The notes: generated from the letters alone by a model not told the origin. A stretch of DNA of 64,000 bases from Edaphobacillus lindanitolerans (GCF_900156305.1 NZ_FTPL01000003.1:186001-250000); one strand, 5' to 3'. Counted from the first letter of the stretch, positions 34,227 through 47,005 are shown. Translations and numbers: made by a program.

Positions 34227-37200
34227 TTGACAGGTCAACTAGTTCAGTACGGTCAACATCGTCAGCGCAGGAGTTTTGCGCGCATCAGTGAGGTGCTCGA
34301 GCTTCCCAATCTGATCGAGATCCAGACGAAGTCCTACGAATGGTTCCTTGAAGAAGGGCTGCGCGATATGTTCCACGACATCTCGCCGATCGAGGACTTC
34401 ACGGGGAATCTCTCCCTCGAGTTTGTCGACTACAGCCTCGGTGAACCGAAATACCCTGTCGGCGAGTCGAAAGAGCGGGATGCGACATATGCCGCACCGC
34501 TGCGCGTGAAAGTGCGTCTTCACAACAAGGAAACCGAAGAAGTGAAGGAGCAGGACGTCTTCATGGGCGACTTCCCGCTCATGACGGAAAACGGGACATT
34601 CATCATCAACGGCGCAGAGCGCGTCATCGTCTCGCAGCTCGTCCGCTCCCCGAGCGTCTACTTCCATGACAAAACAGATAAAAACGGGAAGCGCGGCTTC
34701 GGTGCCACAGTCATCCCGAACCGTGGCGCATGGCTCGAATATGAGACGGATGCGAAAGACATCGTTCACGTCCGGATCGACCGCACCCGCAAGCTTCCGG
34801 TCACCGTGCTGCTCCGCGCGCTCGGCTTCGGCTCCGATCAGGAGATCATCGAGCTGATCGGTGACAACGAATTCCTCCAGAACACACTGGAGAAAGACAA
34901 TACGGAAAGCACGGAGAAGGCGCTCCTTGAGATCTATGAGCGACTCCGCCCGGGCGAGCCGCCGACTGTGGAGAGCGCGAAGAACCTTCTGTATTCCCGT
35001 TTCTTCGATCCAAAGCGCTATGATCTGGCCAACGTCGGCCGCTATAAGATGAACAAAAAGCTGAACATCAAGGACCGCCTCTTCAACCAGACGCTCGCCG
35101 AAACGCTGGCTGACCCTGAAACGGGCGAAATCCTTGCCGAAAAAGGGACTGTCATCGATCGCCGCGTGCTTGACAAACTCACTCCTTATCTTGAGAACGG
35201 CACCGGATTCCAGACGCTTACACCGGTGAACGGCGTGCTGGAAGGCGACATCACCGTCCAGGCGATCAAGATCTACGCGCCGAAGAGCGAAGATGAGAAA
35301 GTCATCACGGTCATCGGCAACGCGGGCATCGAAGAAGAAGTGAAGCACGTTACACCGGCCGACATCATCGCGTCGATCAGCTACTTCTTCAACCTGCTCT
35401 ACCAGGTCGGCATCACGGATGACATCGACCACCTCGGCAACCGCCGTCTCCGTTCGGTGGGCGAATTGCTGCAGAACCAGTTCCGCATCGGTCTCTCCCG
35501 TATGGAACGCGTTGTGCGCGAGCGCATGTCGATCAACGATACACAATCTATTGTGCCTCAGCAGCTCATCAATATCCGTCCGGTCATCGCATCCATCAAA
35601 GAGTTCTTCGGAAGCTCCCAGCTTTCGCAGTTCATGGACCAGACGAACCCGCTTGCGGAACTGACGCACAAACGCCGCCTGTCCGCGCTCGGACCGGGCG
35701 GACTCACCCGGGAACGCGCCGGCATGGAAGTGCGGGACGTCCACTACTCCCACTATGGCCGGATGTGCCCGATCGAGACGCCGGAAGGCCCGAACATCGG
35801 ACTCATCAACTCGCTCTCGACTTATGCGAAAGTGAATAAATTCGGCTTCATCGAAACGCCGTATCGCCGCGTCGACCCTGAAACGGGCATCGTGACCGAG
35901 CACATCGATTACCTGACGGCGGATGAGGAAGACAATTATGTCGTCGCCCAGGCGAACGCGCCTCTGGACGAAGAGCGCCGGTTCGTCAATGAAGAAGTCG
36001 TCGGACGCTTCCGCGGAGACAACTCCGTATTCAAGCGCGAGACGATCGACTACATGGACGTCTCTCCAAAACAGGTCGTCTCTGCCGCGACCGCTTGTAT
36101 CCCGTTCCTCGAAAACGATGACTCGAACCGGGCCCTCATGGGCGCGAACATGCAGCGACAGGCTGTTCCGCTCCTGAATCCGGAAGCTCCGTTTGTCGGC
36201 ACCGGGATGGAATACGTCGATGCGCGCGACTCGGGTGCCGCCATCGTCTCGAAACACCACGGAATCGTGGAGCATGTCGAGGCCAAAGAAATCCGTGTGC
36301 GCCGCACTGAAGTGATTGACGGCAAGGAAGTCAAGGGCGACCTGGATGTCTATAAGCTCGAGAAGTTCATCCGGTCCAACCAGGGGACTTCTTACAACCA
36401 GCGTCCGATCGTCAATGTCGGCGACCGCGTCGCACCGCTTGATGTGCTCGGCGACGGCCCGTCGATGGACAAAGGCGAACTCGCCCTCGGACGCAACGTC
36501 CTCGTTGCCTTCATGACATGGGACGGCTTCAACTATGAGGATGCCGTCATCATGAGCGAGCGCCTCGTCAAGGACGACGTCTATACGTCGGTCCACATCG
36601 AGGAATACGAGTCCGACTCCCGCGATACGAAGCTCGGACCTGAAGAGATCACACGCGACATCCCGAACGTCGGTGAAGACGCGCTCCGCAATCTTGACGA
36701 GCGCGGCATCGTGCGGGTCGGTGCGGAAGTTCGCGACGGCGACATCCTCGTCGGGAAGGTCACGCCGAAGGGCGTCACCGAACTGACTGCGGAAGAACGC
36801 CTGCTGCACGCCATCTTCGGCGAGAAGGCACGCGAAGTCCGCGATACGTCCCTCCGGGTACCGCACGGCGCAGGCGGGATTGTCCTCGATGTCAAGGTCT
36901 TCAACCGTGAAGACGGCGACGAACTTGCACCGGGCGTCAACCAGCTCGTGCGCGTCTACATCGTCCAAAAACGGAAAATCTCCGTCGGTGACAAGATGGC
37001 CGGACGCCACGGGAACAAAGGGGTCATCTCCCGGATCCTTCCGGAAGAGGACATGCCGTTCATGCCGGACGGCACACCGGTTGACATCATGCTCAACCCG
37101 CTCGGCGTACCGTCCCGGATGAACATCGGACAGGTGCTCGAACTCCACCTCGGCATGGCTGCCCGCTACCTCGGCCTTCATATGGCCACGCCGGTATTTG

Positions 37201-37769
37201 ACGGCGCCAACGAGGAAGATGTATGGGAGACGATGGAAGAAGCCGGCATGGACCGCTCCGGGAAAACGGTACTGTACGACGGCCGCTCCGGCGAACCGTT
37301 CGACAACAAAGTGTCGGTCGGGATCATGTACATGATCAAGCTTGCGCACATGGTCGACGACAAGCTCCACGCCCGTTCGACGGGTCCTTACTCCCTCGTC
37401 ACGCAGCAGCCGCTCGGCGGTAAAGCGCAGTTCGGCGGTCAGCGTTTCGGAGAGATGGAAGTATGGGCGCTTGAAGCGTACGGTGCAGCCTACACGCTCC
37501 AGGAGATCCTGACAGTCAAGTCCGATGATGTGGTCGGACGCGTCAAGACATACGAATCGATTGTCAAAGGGGAAAACATCCCGCAGCCGGGCATTCCTGA
37601 ATCGTTCAAAGTCCTGATCAAAGAACTCCAGTCGCTCGGCCTCGACGTGAAGATGCTGACTGTCGACCACGAAGAGATCGACCTTCGCGACCTGGATGAG
37701 GACGAAGACCTCCAGCCGACGGATGCATTGAACATCCTGCCGGAACAGGAGCCGATCGGAGCCGAATGA
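34227..37769 (+). CDS. rpoB: DNA-directed RNA polymerase beta subunit
   Basis: A 1180-residue protein, complete from [20 protein letters not shown] start at 34227; GGGGTGA lies 5 nt upstream, overlapping an earlier in-frame GTG at 34218. The rifampicin-binding cluster near residues 461-490 ([14 protein letters not shown] ... [10 protein letters not shown]) has the wild-type residues, so no resistance change is seen. The C-terminal [19 protein letters not shown] is intact. Confidence 0.99.
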   Translation: MTGQLVQYGQHRQRRSFARISEVLELPNLIEIQTKSYEWFLEEGLRDMFHDISPIEDFTGNLSLEFVDYSLGEPKYPVGESKERDATYAAPLRVKVRLHNKETEEVKEQDVFMGDFPLMTENGTFIINGAERVIVSQLVRSPSVYFHDKTDKNGKRGFGATVIPNRGAWLEYETDAKDIVHVRIDRTRKLPVTVLLRALGFGSDQEIIELIGDNEFLQNTLEKDNTESTEKALLEIYERLRPGEPPTVESAKNLLYSRFFDPKRYDLANVGRYKMNKKLNIKDRLFNQTLAETLADPETGEILAEKGTVIDRRVLDKLTPYLENGTGFQTLTPVNGVLEGDITVQAIKIYAPKSEDEKVITVIGNAGIEEEVKHVTPADIIASISYFFNLLYQVGITDDIDHLGNRRLRSVGELLQNQFRIGLSRMERVVRERMSINDTQSIVPQQLINIRPVIASIKEFFGSSQLSQFMDQTNPLAELTHKRRLSALGPGGLTRERAGMEVRDVHYSHYGRMCPIETPEGPNIGLINSLSTYAKVNKFGFIETPYRRVDPETGIVTEHIDYLTADEEDNYVVAQANAPLDEERRFVNEEVVGRFRGDNSVFKRETIDYMDVSPKQVVSAATACIPFLENDDSNRALMGANMQRQAVPLLNPEAPFVGTGMEYVDARDSGAAIVSKHHGIVEHVEAKEIRVRRTEVIDGKEVKGDLDVYKLEKFIRSNQGTSYNQRPIVNVGDRVAPLDVLGDGPSMDKGELALGRNVLVAFMTWDGFNYEDAVIMSERLVKDDVYTSVHIEEYESDSRDTKLGPEEITRDIPNVGEDALRNLDERGIVRVGAEVRDGDILVGKVTPKGVTELTAEERLLHAIFGEKAREVRDTSLRVPHGAGGIVLDVKVFNREDGDELAPGVNQLVRVYIVQKRKISVGDKMAGRHGNKGVISRILPEEDMPFMPDGTPVDIMLNPLGVPSRMNIGQVLELHLGMAARYLGLHMATPVFDGANEEDVWETMEEAGMDRSGKTVLYDGRSGEPFDNKVSVGIMYMIKLAHMVDDKLHARSTGPYSLVTQQPLGGKAQFGGQRFGEMEVWALEAYGAAYTLQEILTVKSDDVVGRVKTYESIVKGENIPQPGIPESFKVLIKELQSLGLDVKMLTVDHEEIDLRDLDEDEDLQPTDALNILPEQEPIGAE

Positions 37770-37790
37770 TTGACTCCTTGACATGAAGGA

Positions 37791-37818
37791 GGCGGCGGGG
37801 ACACGGTCCCGCGCCGCC
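37791..37818 (+). other. Hairpin in the rpoB-rpoC gap
   Basis: A 12-bp stem with one bulge (37791-37802 with 37806-37818, ACG loop), very G/C-rich, with no T-run after it. It could be a processing site or pause element between the two subunit genes. Confidence 0.5.
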
Positions 37819-37873
37819 GCATGATGATGAACGGAGAGCCTGTTCAGACTGAGACTAAAGGGAGGTAGGCTCC

Positions 37874-40800
37874 TTGATAGATGTAAACAATTTTGAGTAT
37901 ATGAAAATCGGTCTCGCCTCGCCGGATAAGATCCGCTCGTGGTCTTTCGGTGAAGTGAAAAAGCCGGAAACGATCAACTACCGGACGCTTAAACCGGAGA
38001 AAGACGGCCTGTTCTGCGAACGGATCTTCGGGCCGACAAAAGACTGGGAGTGCCACTGCGGCAAGTACAAGCGCGTCCGCTACAAGGGCGTCGTCTGTGA
38101 CCGCTGCGGCGTCGAAGTGACACGTGCGAAAGTCCGCCGCGAGCGGATGGGCCACATTGAACTCGCTGCGCCGGTATCCCACATCTGGTATTTCAAGGGC
38201 ATCCCGAGCCGCATGGGGCTTCTGCTTGACATGTCCCCGCGCTCGCTTGAGGAAGTCATTTACTTCGCTTCTTATGTAGTCGTCGATCCGGCTGACACCG
38301 GACTTGACCGGAAACAGCTCCTGTCCGAGCGGGAATACCGCGCGTACCGCGAGAAGTACGGCAACAAGTTTTCGGCACTCATGGGAGCGGAAGCGATCGA
38401 AAAGCTGCTCAAGCAGATCGACCTTGAAAAAGAGACGCACGACCTGAAAGAAGAGCTGAAGTCCGCACAGGGCCAACGCCGCACGCGTGCGATCAAGCGC
38501 CTGGAAGTCGTGGAATCGTTCCGGAACTCGGGCAACCGTCCGGAATGGATGATCCTCGAAGTGCTGCCGGTCATTCCTCCGGAACTCCGGCCGATGGTCC
38601 AGCTCGACGGCGGACGTTTTGCGACGTCCGACCTCAACGACCTGTACCGCCGGGTCATCAACCGGAACAACCGGCTAAAGCGCCTGCTTGACCTCGGTGC
38701 ACCGGGGATCATCGTCCAGAACGAGAAGCGGATGCTCCAGGAAGCCGTCGATGCCCTCATCGACAACGGCCGCCGCGGACGTCCGGTCACGGGTCCGGGG
38801 AACCGTCCGCTGAAATCCCTCTCGCATATGCTGAAAGGGAAACAGGGTCGTTTCCGCCAGAACCTCCTCGGGAAGCGGGTCGACTATTCCGGCCGTTCCG
38901 TTATCGTTGTCGGACCGAACCTGAAGATGTATCAGTGCGGCCTGCCGCGCGAAATGGCGATCGAGCTGTTCAAGCCGTTCGTCATGAAGGAACTCGTCGA
39001 GCGCGGGCTCGCGCATAACATCAAGAGCGCGAAGCGCAAGATCGAACGCCTTCACTCCGATGTGTGGGACGTGCTGGAAGACGTCATCAAGGAACATCCG
39101 GTCCTCCTGAACCGGGCACCGACGCTCCACCGGCTCGGCATCCAGGCATTCGAGCCGACGCTCGTCGAAGGCCGCGCCATCCGTCTGCACCCGCTCGTCT
39201 GTACGGCATACAACGCCGACTTCGACGGTGACCAGATGGCCGTTCACGTGCCGCTCTCCGCAGAGGCACAGGCCGAAGCGCGCCTGCTCATGCTCGCGGC
39301 TCAGAACATCCTGAACCCGAAAGACGGGAAGCCGGTCGTCACGCCATCCCAGGACATGGTTCTCGGGAACTACTATCTGACGCTCGAGCGCAAGAACGCT
39401 GCGGGCGAAGGCATGGTGTTCAGCGACACGAACGAAGTGATGGTTGCCTACCAGACGGGCTTCGTGCACCTGCACACCCGGATCGCCATCCAGGCATCCG
39501 CGCTGAACAATCCGACATTCACCGAGAAGCAGAACAAGCAGCTGCTCATGACCACTGTCGGCAAGGTGATCTTCAACGAAATCCTGCCGGAGTCGTTCCC
39601 GTTCATCAATGAACCGACGAACCACAACCTCCAGGTCGAAACACCGGAAAAATATTTCATCGATCCGACGGATGATGTGAAGGCGAAGATCGCGGAAGCG
39701 GAACTCGTCCAGCCGTTCAAGAAGAAAATCCTCGGAAACATCATCGCGGAGATCTTCAAGCGGTTCCACATCACCGAAACGTCGAAGATGCTTGACCGGA
39801 TGAAGGACCTCGGGTTCAAATACTCCACGCGTGCAGGCATCACGATCGGGATCTCCGACATCGTCGTCCTGCCGAACAAAGGTGAGATCCTCCAGGAAGC
39901 CCAGGACAAGGTCGACAAGGTCACGAAGCAGTTCCGCCGCGGTCTCATCACCGAGGAAGAGCGCTACGACCGCGTCATCTCGTACTGGAGCCAGGCGAAG
40001 GACACCATCCAGTCCCAGCTCATGGAGTCCCTCGACAACGAGAACCCGATCTTCATGATGAGCGACTCGGGTGCCCGTGGTAACGCATCGAACTTCACGC
40101 AGCTCGCCGGGATGCGCGGACTCATGGCCAACCCGGCCGGCCGCATCATCGAGCTCCCGATCAAGTCGTCGTTCCGTGAAGGCCTCACCGTCCTCGAGTA
40201 CTTCATCTCGACGCACGGCGCACGGAAGGGTCTTGCCGATACGGCGCTGAAGACGGCCGACTCGGGTTACCTGACCCGCCGGCTCGTCGATGTCGCGCAG
40301 GATGTCATCGTCCGCGAAGACGACTGCGGCACCGACCGCGGCCTTGAAGTGTCCGCCCTTACGGAAGGGACCGAGATCATCGAGGCCCTCGACGAGCGGA
40401 TCATCGGCCGCCATGCGAAGAAGACGGTCCGCCATCCGGAAACGGGCGAAGTGATCGTCGAGCGCGACGGACTCATCACGGAGGACCTTGCCAAGGTGAT
40501 CACAGACGCCGGCATCGAATCCGTGACGATCCGTTCGGCATTCACGTGCAATACGAAGCACGGCATCTGCAAAAAGTGCTACGGCATGAACCTGGCGACC
40601 GGCGAAGCGGTCGAAGTCGGCGAAGCCGTCGGCATCATCGCTGCCCAGTCGATCGGGGAGCCGGGCACGCAGCTGACGATGCGTACGTTCCACACCGGCG
40701 GGGTTGCCGGAGACGACATCACCCAGGGTCTCCCGCGTATCCAGGAGATCTTCGAAGCACGGAACCCGAAAGGTCAGGCGGTCATTTCCGAGATCAACGG

Positions 40801-41476
40801 TGTCATCACCGAAATCGACGAAATCCGCGAAGGCCAGAAGGAGATCACCGTCAAGGGAGATGTCGAGACGCGGAAATATACGCCACCGTATAACGCGCGC
40901 CTCCGCTTCGGCCTCAATGACACGGTCAGCCGCGGGGATGCGCTCACCGAAGGGTCGATCGATCCGAAAGAGCTCATCGTCGTCAAAGACGTGTCGACCG
41001 TCCAGGAATACTTGCTGAAGGAAGTCCAGAAGGTCTACCGGATGCAGGGCGTTGAGATCAGCGATAAGCACGTTGAAGTCATGGTCCGCCAGATGATGCG
41101 CAAAGTCCGCGTCATCGAAGCCGGCGACACGGATCTTCTCCCGGGCTCGCTGCTCGACATCCACCAATTCGCGGAATCGAATGCCGAGGCGCTCCTCAAC
41201 GGCAGATTGCCTGCCACGAGCCGTCCGGTCATTCTCGGGATCACGAAAGCGTCCCTTGAAACCGAATCGTTCCTTTCCGCCGCGTCGTTCCAGGAAACCA
41301 CTCGTGTCCTGACCGATGCCGCCATCAAAGGCAAAATGGACGAACTCCTCGGTCTCAAGGAGAACGTCATCATCGGGAAACTCGTCCCAGCCGGCACGGG
41401 CATGCAGCGCTACCGCCGCATCGCCATCGAGCATGAAGGCATGGAAGAGGAAGCCGAAACCGCAACTGCGGAATAA
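37874..41476 (+). CDS. rpoC: DNA-directed RNA polymerase beta' subunit
   Basis: A 1200-residue protein starting at TTG (37874), with GGGAGGTAGG upstream. The N-terminal zinc site (C-H-C-G-K-Y ... C-D-R-C-G), the catalytic N-A-D-F-D-G-D-Q near residue 450, the bridge and trigger helix region ([18 protein letters not shown]) and the second cysteine cluster ([13 protein letters not shown]) are all present. A terminator follows at 41485. Confidence 0.99.
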   Translation: MIDVNNFEYMKIGLASPDKIRSWSFGEVKKPETINYRTLKPEKDGLFCERIFGPTKDWECHCGKYKRVRYKGVVCDRCGVEVTRAKVRRERMGHIELAAPVSHIWYFKGIPSRMGLLLDMSPRSLEEVIYFASYVVVDPADTGLDRKQLLSEREYRAYREKYGNKFSALMGAEAIEKLLKQIDLEKETHDLKEELKSAQGQRRTRAIKRLEVVESFRNSGNRPEWMILEVLPVIPPELRPMVQLDGGRFATSDLNDLYRRVINRNNRLKRLLDLGAPGIIVQNEKRMLQEAVDALIDNGRRGRPVTGPGNRPLKSLSHMLKGKQGRFRQNLLGKRVDYSGRSVIVVGPNLKMYQCGLPREMAIELFKPFVMKELVERGLAHNIKSAKRKIERLHSDVWDVLEDVIKEHPVLLNRAPTLHRLGIQAFEPTLVEGRAIRLHPLVCTAYNADFDGDQMAVHVPLSAEAQAEARLLMLAAQNILNPKDGKPVVTPSQDMVLGNYYLTLERKNAAGEGMVFSDTNEVMVAYQTGFVHLHTRIAIQASALNNPTFTEKQNKQLLMTTVGKVIFNEILPESFPFINEPTNHNLQVETPEKYFIDPTDDVKAKIAEAELVQPFKKKILGNIIAEIFKRFHITETSKMLDRMKDLGFKYSTRAGITIGISDIVVLPNKGEILQEAQDKVDKVTKQFRRGLITEEERYDRVISYWSQAKDTIQSQLMESLDNENPIFMMSDSGARGNASNFTQLAGMRGLMANPAGRIIELPIKSSFREGLTVLEYFISTHGARKGLADTALKTADSGYLTRRLVDVAQDVIVREDDCGTDRGLEVSALTEGTEIIEALDERIIGRHAKKTVRHPETGEVIVERDGLITEDLAKVITDAGIESVTIRSAFTCNTKHGICKKCYGMNLATGEAVEVGEAVGIIAAQSIGEPGTQLTMRTFHTGGVAGDDITQGLPRIQEIFEARNPKGQAVISEINGVITEIDEIREGQKEITVKGDVETRKYTPPYNARLRFGLNDTVSRGDALTEGSIDPKELIVVKDVSTVQEYLLKEVQKVYRMQGVEISDKHVEVMVRQMMRKVRVIEAGDTDLLPGSLLDIHQFAESNAEALLNGRLPATSRPVILGITKASLETESFLSAASFQETTRVLTDAAIKGKMDELLGLKENVIIGKLVPAGTGMQRYRRIAIEHEGMEEEAETATAE

Positions 41477-41484
41477 TGCACGAA

Positions 41485-41526
41485 GCACCCCGGGAACCGA
41501 AAGGTCCCCGGGGTGCTCTTTTTATT
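41485..41526 (+). terminator. Intrinsic terminator after rpoC
   Basis: A long G/C stem (GCACCCCGGG from 41485 with CCCGGGGTGC ending 41516, GAAA loop inside a second helix) is followed by a T run. It separates rpoBC from the ybxF-rpsL-rpsG-fusA-tuf unit. Confidence 0.9.
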
Positions 41527-41699
41527 CACGGACAGGAGACGGGGTGCCGGCCCTGTTCCGGCACTCTGCCCGCACTCTATGGAAGGAAGGTGCACCGGAC
41601 CCGGCAGCCCGATTCAATCGTGCCGCATCCAAGCGCGCATACCGTACGGCCCTTCTTTAAAGACAAATAAAAAGAAGGTCGAAATCCGTATGGTATCTG

Positions 41700-41728
41700 T
41701 TGACACCCGGCGCGGCAGATGATAATAT
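41700..41728 (+). promoter_or_regulatory. Promoter of the ybxF-rpsL (str) operon
   Basis: Consensus TTGACA (41700-41705), 17-bp spacer, TAATAT (41723-41728), 45 bp before the L7Ae-like gene. Confidence 0.7.
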
Positions 41729-41772
41729 ATTCAAGGTTGAGAGTTGACTTTCTGTTCCTTGGAGGAAATGGC

Positions 41773-42018
41773 ATGTCTCATGGACAAGCGAATCAGAAGA
41801 AGACGATCATCGGGATCAAACAAACAGTGAAGGCACTCCGGACGGGGAGGGTGCAGGAGGTTCTCCTGGCATCTGATGCGGACGGACGGCTGCTCGGCGA
41901 TCTTCTCGTGCTTGCACGGGAGAACGGGGTACCGGTCCGCTATGCGGGTACGAGGCTTGAACTCGGCCTGGCACACGGGATCGACGTCGGAGCTTCGGTC
42001 GTAGCGATCACTGAATGA
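41773..42018 (+). CDS. ybxF: L7Ae-family K-turn RNA-binding protein YbxF
   Basis: An 81-residue protein of the L7Ae/L30e/S12e family, known to bind kink-turn RNA. T-V-K-A-L-R-T-G-R-V-Q-E-V-L-L-A-S-D-A-D and the closing G-A-S-V-V-A-I-T are typical. GGAGG lies 7 nt before the ATG. It is the first gene of the str operon as in Bacillus; its biological target is not settled. Confidence 0.93.
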   Translation: MSHGQANQKKTIIGIKQTVKALRTGRVQEVLLASDADGRLLGDLLVLARENGVPVRYAGTRLELGLAHGIDVGASVVAITE

Positions 42019-42117
42019 CGGTTTTTGCGCATTAAAACGCAAAGACTTTGTTTTTACCCCAAAAATGAACCACCTGGATGTGTGGTATTACAAAGAAGTG
42101 AAGGGAGGACCCTATCG

Positions 42118-42537
<420 letters not shown>

Positions 42538-42587
42538 TCCAAAGCAGGCACCTTTGAGTGCCCAACAGTCTGAAAGGAGGAACACAC

Positions 42588-43058
42588 ATGCCTCGTAAAG
42601 GTCCAGTTGCAAAACGTGACGTGTTGCCTGATCCACTCTACAATTCGAAGCTCGTGACACGTCTGATCAATAAAATGATGGTGGATGGCAAGAAAGGGAC
42701 TTCCCAGCAAATTCTCTATGGTGCGTTCGACCTTATCCGCGAACGTTCCGGCAAGGAGCCGCTTGAAGTCTTCGAAGCTGCCCTCGAGAACATCATGCCA
42801 GTCCTCGAAGTCCGTGCCCGCCGTGTCGGTGGCGCGAACTACCAGGTTCCGGTTGAAGTACGTCCTGATCGCCGCGTGACACTCGGTCTCCGCTACCTCG
42901 TCAACTACTCCCGCCTCCGCGGTGAGAAGACGATGGAAGAGCGCCTTGCGAACGAGATCCTCGACGCTTCCAACAACACGGGTGCTTCCGTGAAGCGCCG
43001 CGAAGATCTCCACAAAATGGCGGAAGCGAACAAAGCATTCGCCCACTACCGCTGGTAA
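42588..43058 (+). CDS. rpsG: 30S ribosomal protein S7
   Basis: A 156-residue protein nucleating assembly of the 30S head. [16 protein letters not shown] and the [19 protein letters not shown] signature are complete. AAAGGAGG precedes the ATG by 8 nt. It stands 50 bp after rpsL and 51 bp before fusA. Confidence 0.98.
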   Translation: MPRKGPVAKRDVLPDPLYNSKLVTRLINKMMVDGKKGTSQQILYGAFDLIRERSGKEPLEVFEAALENIMPVLEVRARRVGGANYQVPVEVRPDRRVTLGLRYLVNYSRLRGEKTMEERLANEILDASNNTGASVKRREDLHKMAEANKAFAHYRW

Positions 43059-43109
43059 GATCGAGCCGAAGATTACTCTATTCCGACATAACAGGAGGAG
43101 AAACACATT

Positions 43110-45188
43110 ATGGCTAGAGAATTCTCCTTGGAGAACACCCGTAACATCGGGATCATGGCCCACATCGACGCCGGTAAAACGACGACGACTGAGCGGATCC
43201 TCTACTACACGGGTAAAATCCATAAACTCGGGGAAACGCACGAAGGCGCATCCCAGATGGACTGGATGGAACAGGAGCAGGAGCGCGGGATCACGATCAC
43301 ATCCGCTGCAACGACAGCTGCCTGGAAAGGCTACCGGGTCAACATCATCGACACTCCTGGGCACGTCGACTTCACCGTTGAAGTTGAACGCTCCCTCCGC
43401 GTGCTCGACGGTGCGGTAACCGTCCTCGATGCACAGTCCGGCGTTGAGCCGCAGACTGAAACGGTATGGCGCCAGGCAACCACTTATGGCGTACCGCGTA
43501 TCGTATTCGTCAACAAAATGGACAAGACAGGCGCAGACTTCCTGTACTCTGTCAAAACCCTGCATAACCGCCTCCAGGCGAATGCACACCCGATCCAGCT
43601 TCCGATCGGTTCCGAAGATGAATTCAGCGGGATCATCGACCTTGTGGAAATGAAGGCGACGATGTACGGCAACGACCTCGGTACTGAGATCGAAGTCACC
43701 GACATCCCTGCTGAATACATGGATCAGGCTGAAGAATACCGTGAAAAGCTCATCGAGGCCGTTGCGGAACTCGACGAGGACCTCATGGAGAAATACCTCG
43801 GCGGCGAAGAACTTTCGATCGAAGAGATCAAGGCTGCCATCCGGAAAGCGACGCTTGCCGTTGAATTCTATCCGGTTGTCTGCGGTACGGCTTTCAAAAA
43901 CAAAGGTGTCCAGCTCGTCCTCGACGCAGTTGTCGACTACCTGCCGGCTCCGATCGACATTCCGTCGATCAAGGGCATCGACCCTGATACCGGCGATGAA
44001 ATGGAACGTCATGCAGACGACGAAGAGCCGTTCTCGGCACTTGCGTTCAAGGTCATGACTGACCCGTTCGTCGGTAAGCTTACGTTCTTCCGTGTGTATT
44101 CCGGTGTTCTCCAGTCCGGTTCTTACGTTCAGAACTCGACAAAAGGCAAGCGCGAACGCGTCGGCCGGATCCTCCAGATGCACGCAAACTCCCGTCAGGA
44201 AATCTCCGAAGTGCACGCGGGCGAAATCGCCGCTGCCGTCGGCCTGAAAGACACGGGTACAGGGGATACGCTCTGCGACGAAAAATCGCTCGTCATCCTC
44301 GAGTCCATGGAATTCCCTGAGCCGGTTATCTCGGTTGCAATCGAACCGAAGACAAAAGGCGACCAGGACAAAATGGGTACGGCACTTGCCAAGCTGCAGG
44401 AAGAAGACCCTACATTCCGTGCTCACACCGATCAGGAAACCGGCGAAGTCATCATCGCGGGTATGGGTGAGCTGCACCTCGACATCATCGTTGACCGTCT
44501 CCGCCGTGAGTTCAAGGTCGAAGCGAACGTCGGTGCGCCACAAGTATCTTACCGTGAGACATTCCGCCAGTCTGCTGAAATCGAAGGTAAATTCGTACGC
44601 CAGTCCGGCGGCCGCGGTCAGTTCGGCCACGTCTGGATCGAATTCTCCCCGAACGAAGAAGGCGCAGGCTTCGAGTTCACGAACGGCATCGTCGGTGGCG
44701 TCGTTCCGCGTGAATACGTACCGGCTGTTGAAGCCGGCGTCAAAGACGCACTCGAAAATGGTGTCATTGCCGGCTATCCGGTCATCGACGTCAAAGCCCG
44801 CCTGTTCGACGGTTCGTACCACGACGTCGACTCCAGCGAAATGGCGTTCAAGATTGCCGCTTCCATGGCCGTCAAGAACGCTGCTGCGAAAGTCAATCCG
44901 GTTCTCCTTGAGCCGATGATGAAAGTCGAAGTCGTCATCCCTGAAGAATACATGGGTGACATCATGGGCGACATCACATCCCGCCGCGGTCGCGTGGAAG
45001 GGATGGAGGCCCGCGGCAACGCGCAGGTCGTCCGTGCTATGGTTCCTCTTTCCGAAATGTTCGGCTATGCGACATCGCTTCGCTCGAACACGCAGGGCCG
45101 CGGTACATTCTCGATGGTCTTCGATCACTACGAGGAAGTTCCTAAGTCCATCCGGGAAGAAATCGTCAAAAAAAATAAAGGCGAATAA
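43110..45188 (+). CDS. fusA: Elongation factor G
   Basis: A 692-residue translocation GTPase. G motifs are [10 protein letters not shown] (P-loop), D-T-P-G-H-V-D-F and N-K-M-D-K-T-G-A; the domain IV loop (G-G-R-G-Q-F-G-H-V) and the C-terminal domains are complete. AGGAGG lies 9 nt before the ATG. Confidence 0.99.
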   Translation: MAREFSLENTRNIGIMAHIDAGKTTTTERILYYTGKIHKLGETHEGASQMDWMEQEQERGITITSAATTAAWKGYRVNIIDTPGHVDFTVEVERSLRVLDGAVTVLDAQSGVEPQTETVWRQATTYGVPRIVFVNKMDKTGADFLYSVKTLHNRLQANAHPIQLPIGSEDEFSGIIDLVEMKATMYGNDLGTEIEVTDIPAEYMDQAEEYREKLIEAVAELDEDLMEKYLGGEELSIEEIKAAIRKATLAVEFYPVVCGTAFKNKGVQLVLDAVVDYLPAPIDIPSIKGIDPDTGDEMERHADDEEPFSALAFKVMTDPFVGKLTFFRVYSGVLQSGSYVQNSTKGKRERVGRILQMHANSRQEISEVHAGEIAAAVGLKDTGTGDTLCDEKSLVILESMEFPEPVISVAIEPKTKGDQDKMGTALAKLQEEDPTFRAHTDQETGEVIIAGMGELHLDIIVDRLRREFKVEANVGAPQVSYRETFRQSAEIEGKFVRQSGGRGQFGHVWIEFSPNEEGAGFEFTNGIVGGVVPREYVPAVEAGVKDALENGVIAGYPVIDVKARLFDGSYHDVDSSEMAFKIAASMAVKNAAAKVNPVLLEPMMKVEVVIPEEYMGDIMGDITSRRGRVEGMEARGNAQVVRAMVPLSEMFGYATSLRSNTQGRGTFSMVFDHYEEVPKSIREEIVKKNKGE

Positions 45189-45217
45189 TTGAATTTCACC
45201 TTTGTTTCAAGTATAAC
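45189..45217 (+). promoter_or_regulatory. tuf promoter
   Basis: TTGAAT (45189-45194), 17-bp spacer, TATAAC (45212-45217), directly after the fusA stop and 90 bp before tuf. It would allow extra EF-Tu synthesis beyond the operon transcript. Confidence 0.5.
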
Positions 45218-45304
45218 TAACGTATAAGCTATGGAGGATGGGGGAGTACGGCTTCCCCGCATCCATACATCCAATATCTCTTATATTTAAGGAGGATTTT
45301 CCTA

Positions 45305-46492
45305 ATGGCTAAAGCAAAATTCGACCGCTCCAAAACGCACGCTAACATCGGTACGATCGGTCACGTTGACCATGGTAAAACGACTCTGACTGCTGCAATC
45401 GCAACTGTTCTTGCAAAGCGCGGCGGCGGTGAAGCACGTTCTTACGCGGACGTTGACAACGCTCCTGAAGAAAAAGAGCGCGGCATCACGATCAACACTT
45501 CCCACATCGAGTACGAAACAGACAAGCGCCACTACGCGCACGTTGACTGCCCAGGACACGCTGACTATGTCAAGAACATGATCACGGGTGCTGCTCAGAT
45601 GGATGGCGGGATCCTCGTTGTATCCGCAGCTGACGGCCCAATGCCACAAACTCGCGAGCACATCCTCCTGTCCCGTCAGGTAGGCGTTCCTTACCTCGTC
45701 GTATTCCTCAACAAGTGCGACATGGTAGACGACGAAGAGCTCCTCGAACTCGTTGAAATGGAAGTTCGTGACCTCCTCTCCGAGTACGAATTCCCTGGCG
45801 ACGATGTTCCAGTCATCAAAGGTTCTGCTCTTAAAGCCCTCGAAGGCGAAGCAGAATGGGAAGAAAAAATCGTTGAACTCATGGACGCTGTAGATGAGTA
45901 CATCCCAACACCACCACGTGACACTGAAAAGCCATTCATGATGCCTGTCGAGGACGTATTCTCGATCACAGGCCGTGGTACGGTTGCAACTGGCCGTGTA
46001 GAACGTGGCCAAGTTAAAGTCGGCGACGTCATCGAAATCGTTGGTCTCGCAGAAGAAGCAAAATCGACGACGGTTACGGGCGTAGAAATGTTCCGTAAGC
46101 TCCTCGACTACGCTGAAGCAGGCGACAACATCGGTGCGCTCCTCCGTGGTGTTGCACGTGAAGACATCCAGCGTGGCCAAGTTCTTGCAAAGCCAGGCAC
46201 AATCACTCCGCACACGACGTTCTCTGCTGAAGTTTACGTCCTGTCGAAAGAAGAAGGTGGCCGTCACACGCCATTCTTCTCCAACTACCGCCCACAGTTC
46301 TACTTCCGTACAACGGACGTAACTGGCGTCATCACGCTCCCAGAAGGCACAGAAATGGTTATGCCTGGGGACAACATCGAAATGAACGTTGAGCTCATCT
46401 CCCCGATCGCGATCGAAGAAGGTACGAAATTCTCGATCCGTGAAGGCGGCCGTACGGTCGGCGCTGGCGTCGTTTCCACAATCACGAAGTAA
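45305..46492 (+). CDS. tuf: Elongation factor Tu
   Basis: A 395-residue translation GTPase delivering aminoacyl-tRNA. It carries [17 protein letters not shown] and N-K-C-D-M-V. Codon choice is noticeably more A/T-ended than in neighbouring metabolic genes (as in rplL), as expected for very highly expressed genes. AAGGAGG precedes the ATG. Confidence 0.99.
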   Translation: MAKAKFDRSKTHANIGTIGHVDHGKTTLTAAIATVLAKRGGGEARSYADVDNAPEEKERGITINTSHIEYETDKRHYAHVDCPGHADYVKNMITGAAQMDGGILVVSAADGPMPQTREHILLSRQVGVPYLVVFLNKCDMVDDEELLELVEMEVRDLLSEYEFPGDDVPVIKGSALKALEGEAEWEEKIVELMDAVDEYIPTPPRDTEKPFMMPVEDVFSITGRGTVATGRVERGQVKVGDVIEIVGLAEEAKSTTVTGVEMFRKLLDYAEAGDNIGALLRGVAREDIQRGQVLAKPGTITPHTTFSAEVYVLSKEEGGRHTPFFSNYRPQFYFRTTDVTGVITLPEGTEMVMPGDNIEMNVELISPIAIEEGTKFSIREGGRTVGAGVVSTITK

Positions 46493-46554
46493 TTTCTTGT
46501 CTCATTGAAATACCGGGAACCGGCAGCGGCCTGATCAGCCGTCCGTGACCCTGT

Positions 46555-46616
46555 GCAGTCCAGACGTGGACTGCCGCCCCCCAGCCCAGACGTGGGCCGG
46601 GGGGCTTTTTATTTTG
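46555..46616 (+). terminator. Twin hairpins and terminator after tuf
   Basis: Two hairpins with the same GACG loop stand in tandem: GCAGTCCA-GACG-TGGACTGC (46555-46574) and the longer GCCCCCC(A)GCCCA-GACG-TGGGC(C)GGGGGGC (46576-46605). Only the second has a T-run (TTTTTATTTT), making it the terminator. Confidence 0.88.
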
Positions 46617-46911
46617 TCTTTTACCTCCTGCGGGGCCATCCTGGTTTACAAAGCAGCCTGCAGAATCTCATCTAGGCATCTTTCCCGGACACCCGAAGCC
46701 CCCGATTGCTCTCCGATCCAAATGGCCATTTCCCTCCCTCCTGAATCTTTGAAAGCGTCGGTTCGTTCAAAACTGTAACTGCTTTCCCCGGTACTTCCAA
46801 AAATATTTTTTGATCATGTTTTCACATGAGCGAAATGCGATATATCGCGTTTGTAAACGATTACATTTCTTTTCCGCTATTCTAAATTGGCGAAAAAATT
46901 AAAAATCAAGG
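46617..46911. other. Intergenic region upstream of ilvD, with dyads
   Basis: No gene is seen. From 46800 onward the sequence is A/T-rich and holds a perfect 12-bp palindrome GCGATATATCGC (46837-46848), abutting CGTTT-GT-AAACG (46848-46859), all inside outer arms GAAATG (46832-46837) and CATTTC (46864-46869). AAATTGGCGAAAAAATT (46884-46900) only loosely resembles a CodY box. These lie 40-80 bp before the ilvD -35 and could be regulator sites. Confidence 0.4.
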
Positions 46912-46940
46912 TTGACGCCCTATCGGTTCCGCGATATGAT
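46912..46940 (+). promoter_or_regulatory. ilvD promoter
   Basis: TTGACG (46912-46917), 17-bp spacer, TATGAT (46935-46940), 66 bp before ilvD. The short leader carries no T-box or terminator, so ilvD is not gated by the isoleucine T-box that lies after it. Confidence 0.65.
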
Positions 46941-47005
46941 GTTCCCAATTCATTTCCGGAGACGGCCAGCAGCCGTTACGCCGCAATAGCCAGGGAGAGA
47001 TCACC

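Noticed and set aside
34239-37784. Very long open frame (about 1180 codons) on the minus strand opposite rpoB
   Set aside because: It is the antisense shadow of a G/C-rich, highly conserved gene. Its translation is rich in Arg, Asp, His and Phe, matches no family and has no ribosome-binding site or promoter.
38675-41488. Long minus-strand frame opposite rpoC, and similar ones opposite fusA (42504-45128), rpsS-rplB (61279-62979) and clpC (17172-18518)
   Set aside because: Same cause: codon bias with few stop triplets in the antisense frame. Protein composition is unnatural.
46545-46778. 77-codon plus-strand frame after tuf
   Set aside because: It runs through the terminator hairpins, has no ribosome-binding site and has an unnatural composition.
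46884-46900. CodY box before ilvD
   Set aside because: AAATTGGCGAAAAAATT differs from AATTTTCWGAAAATT at several positions; kept only as a remark in the region entry.
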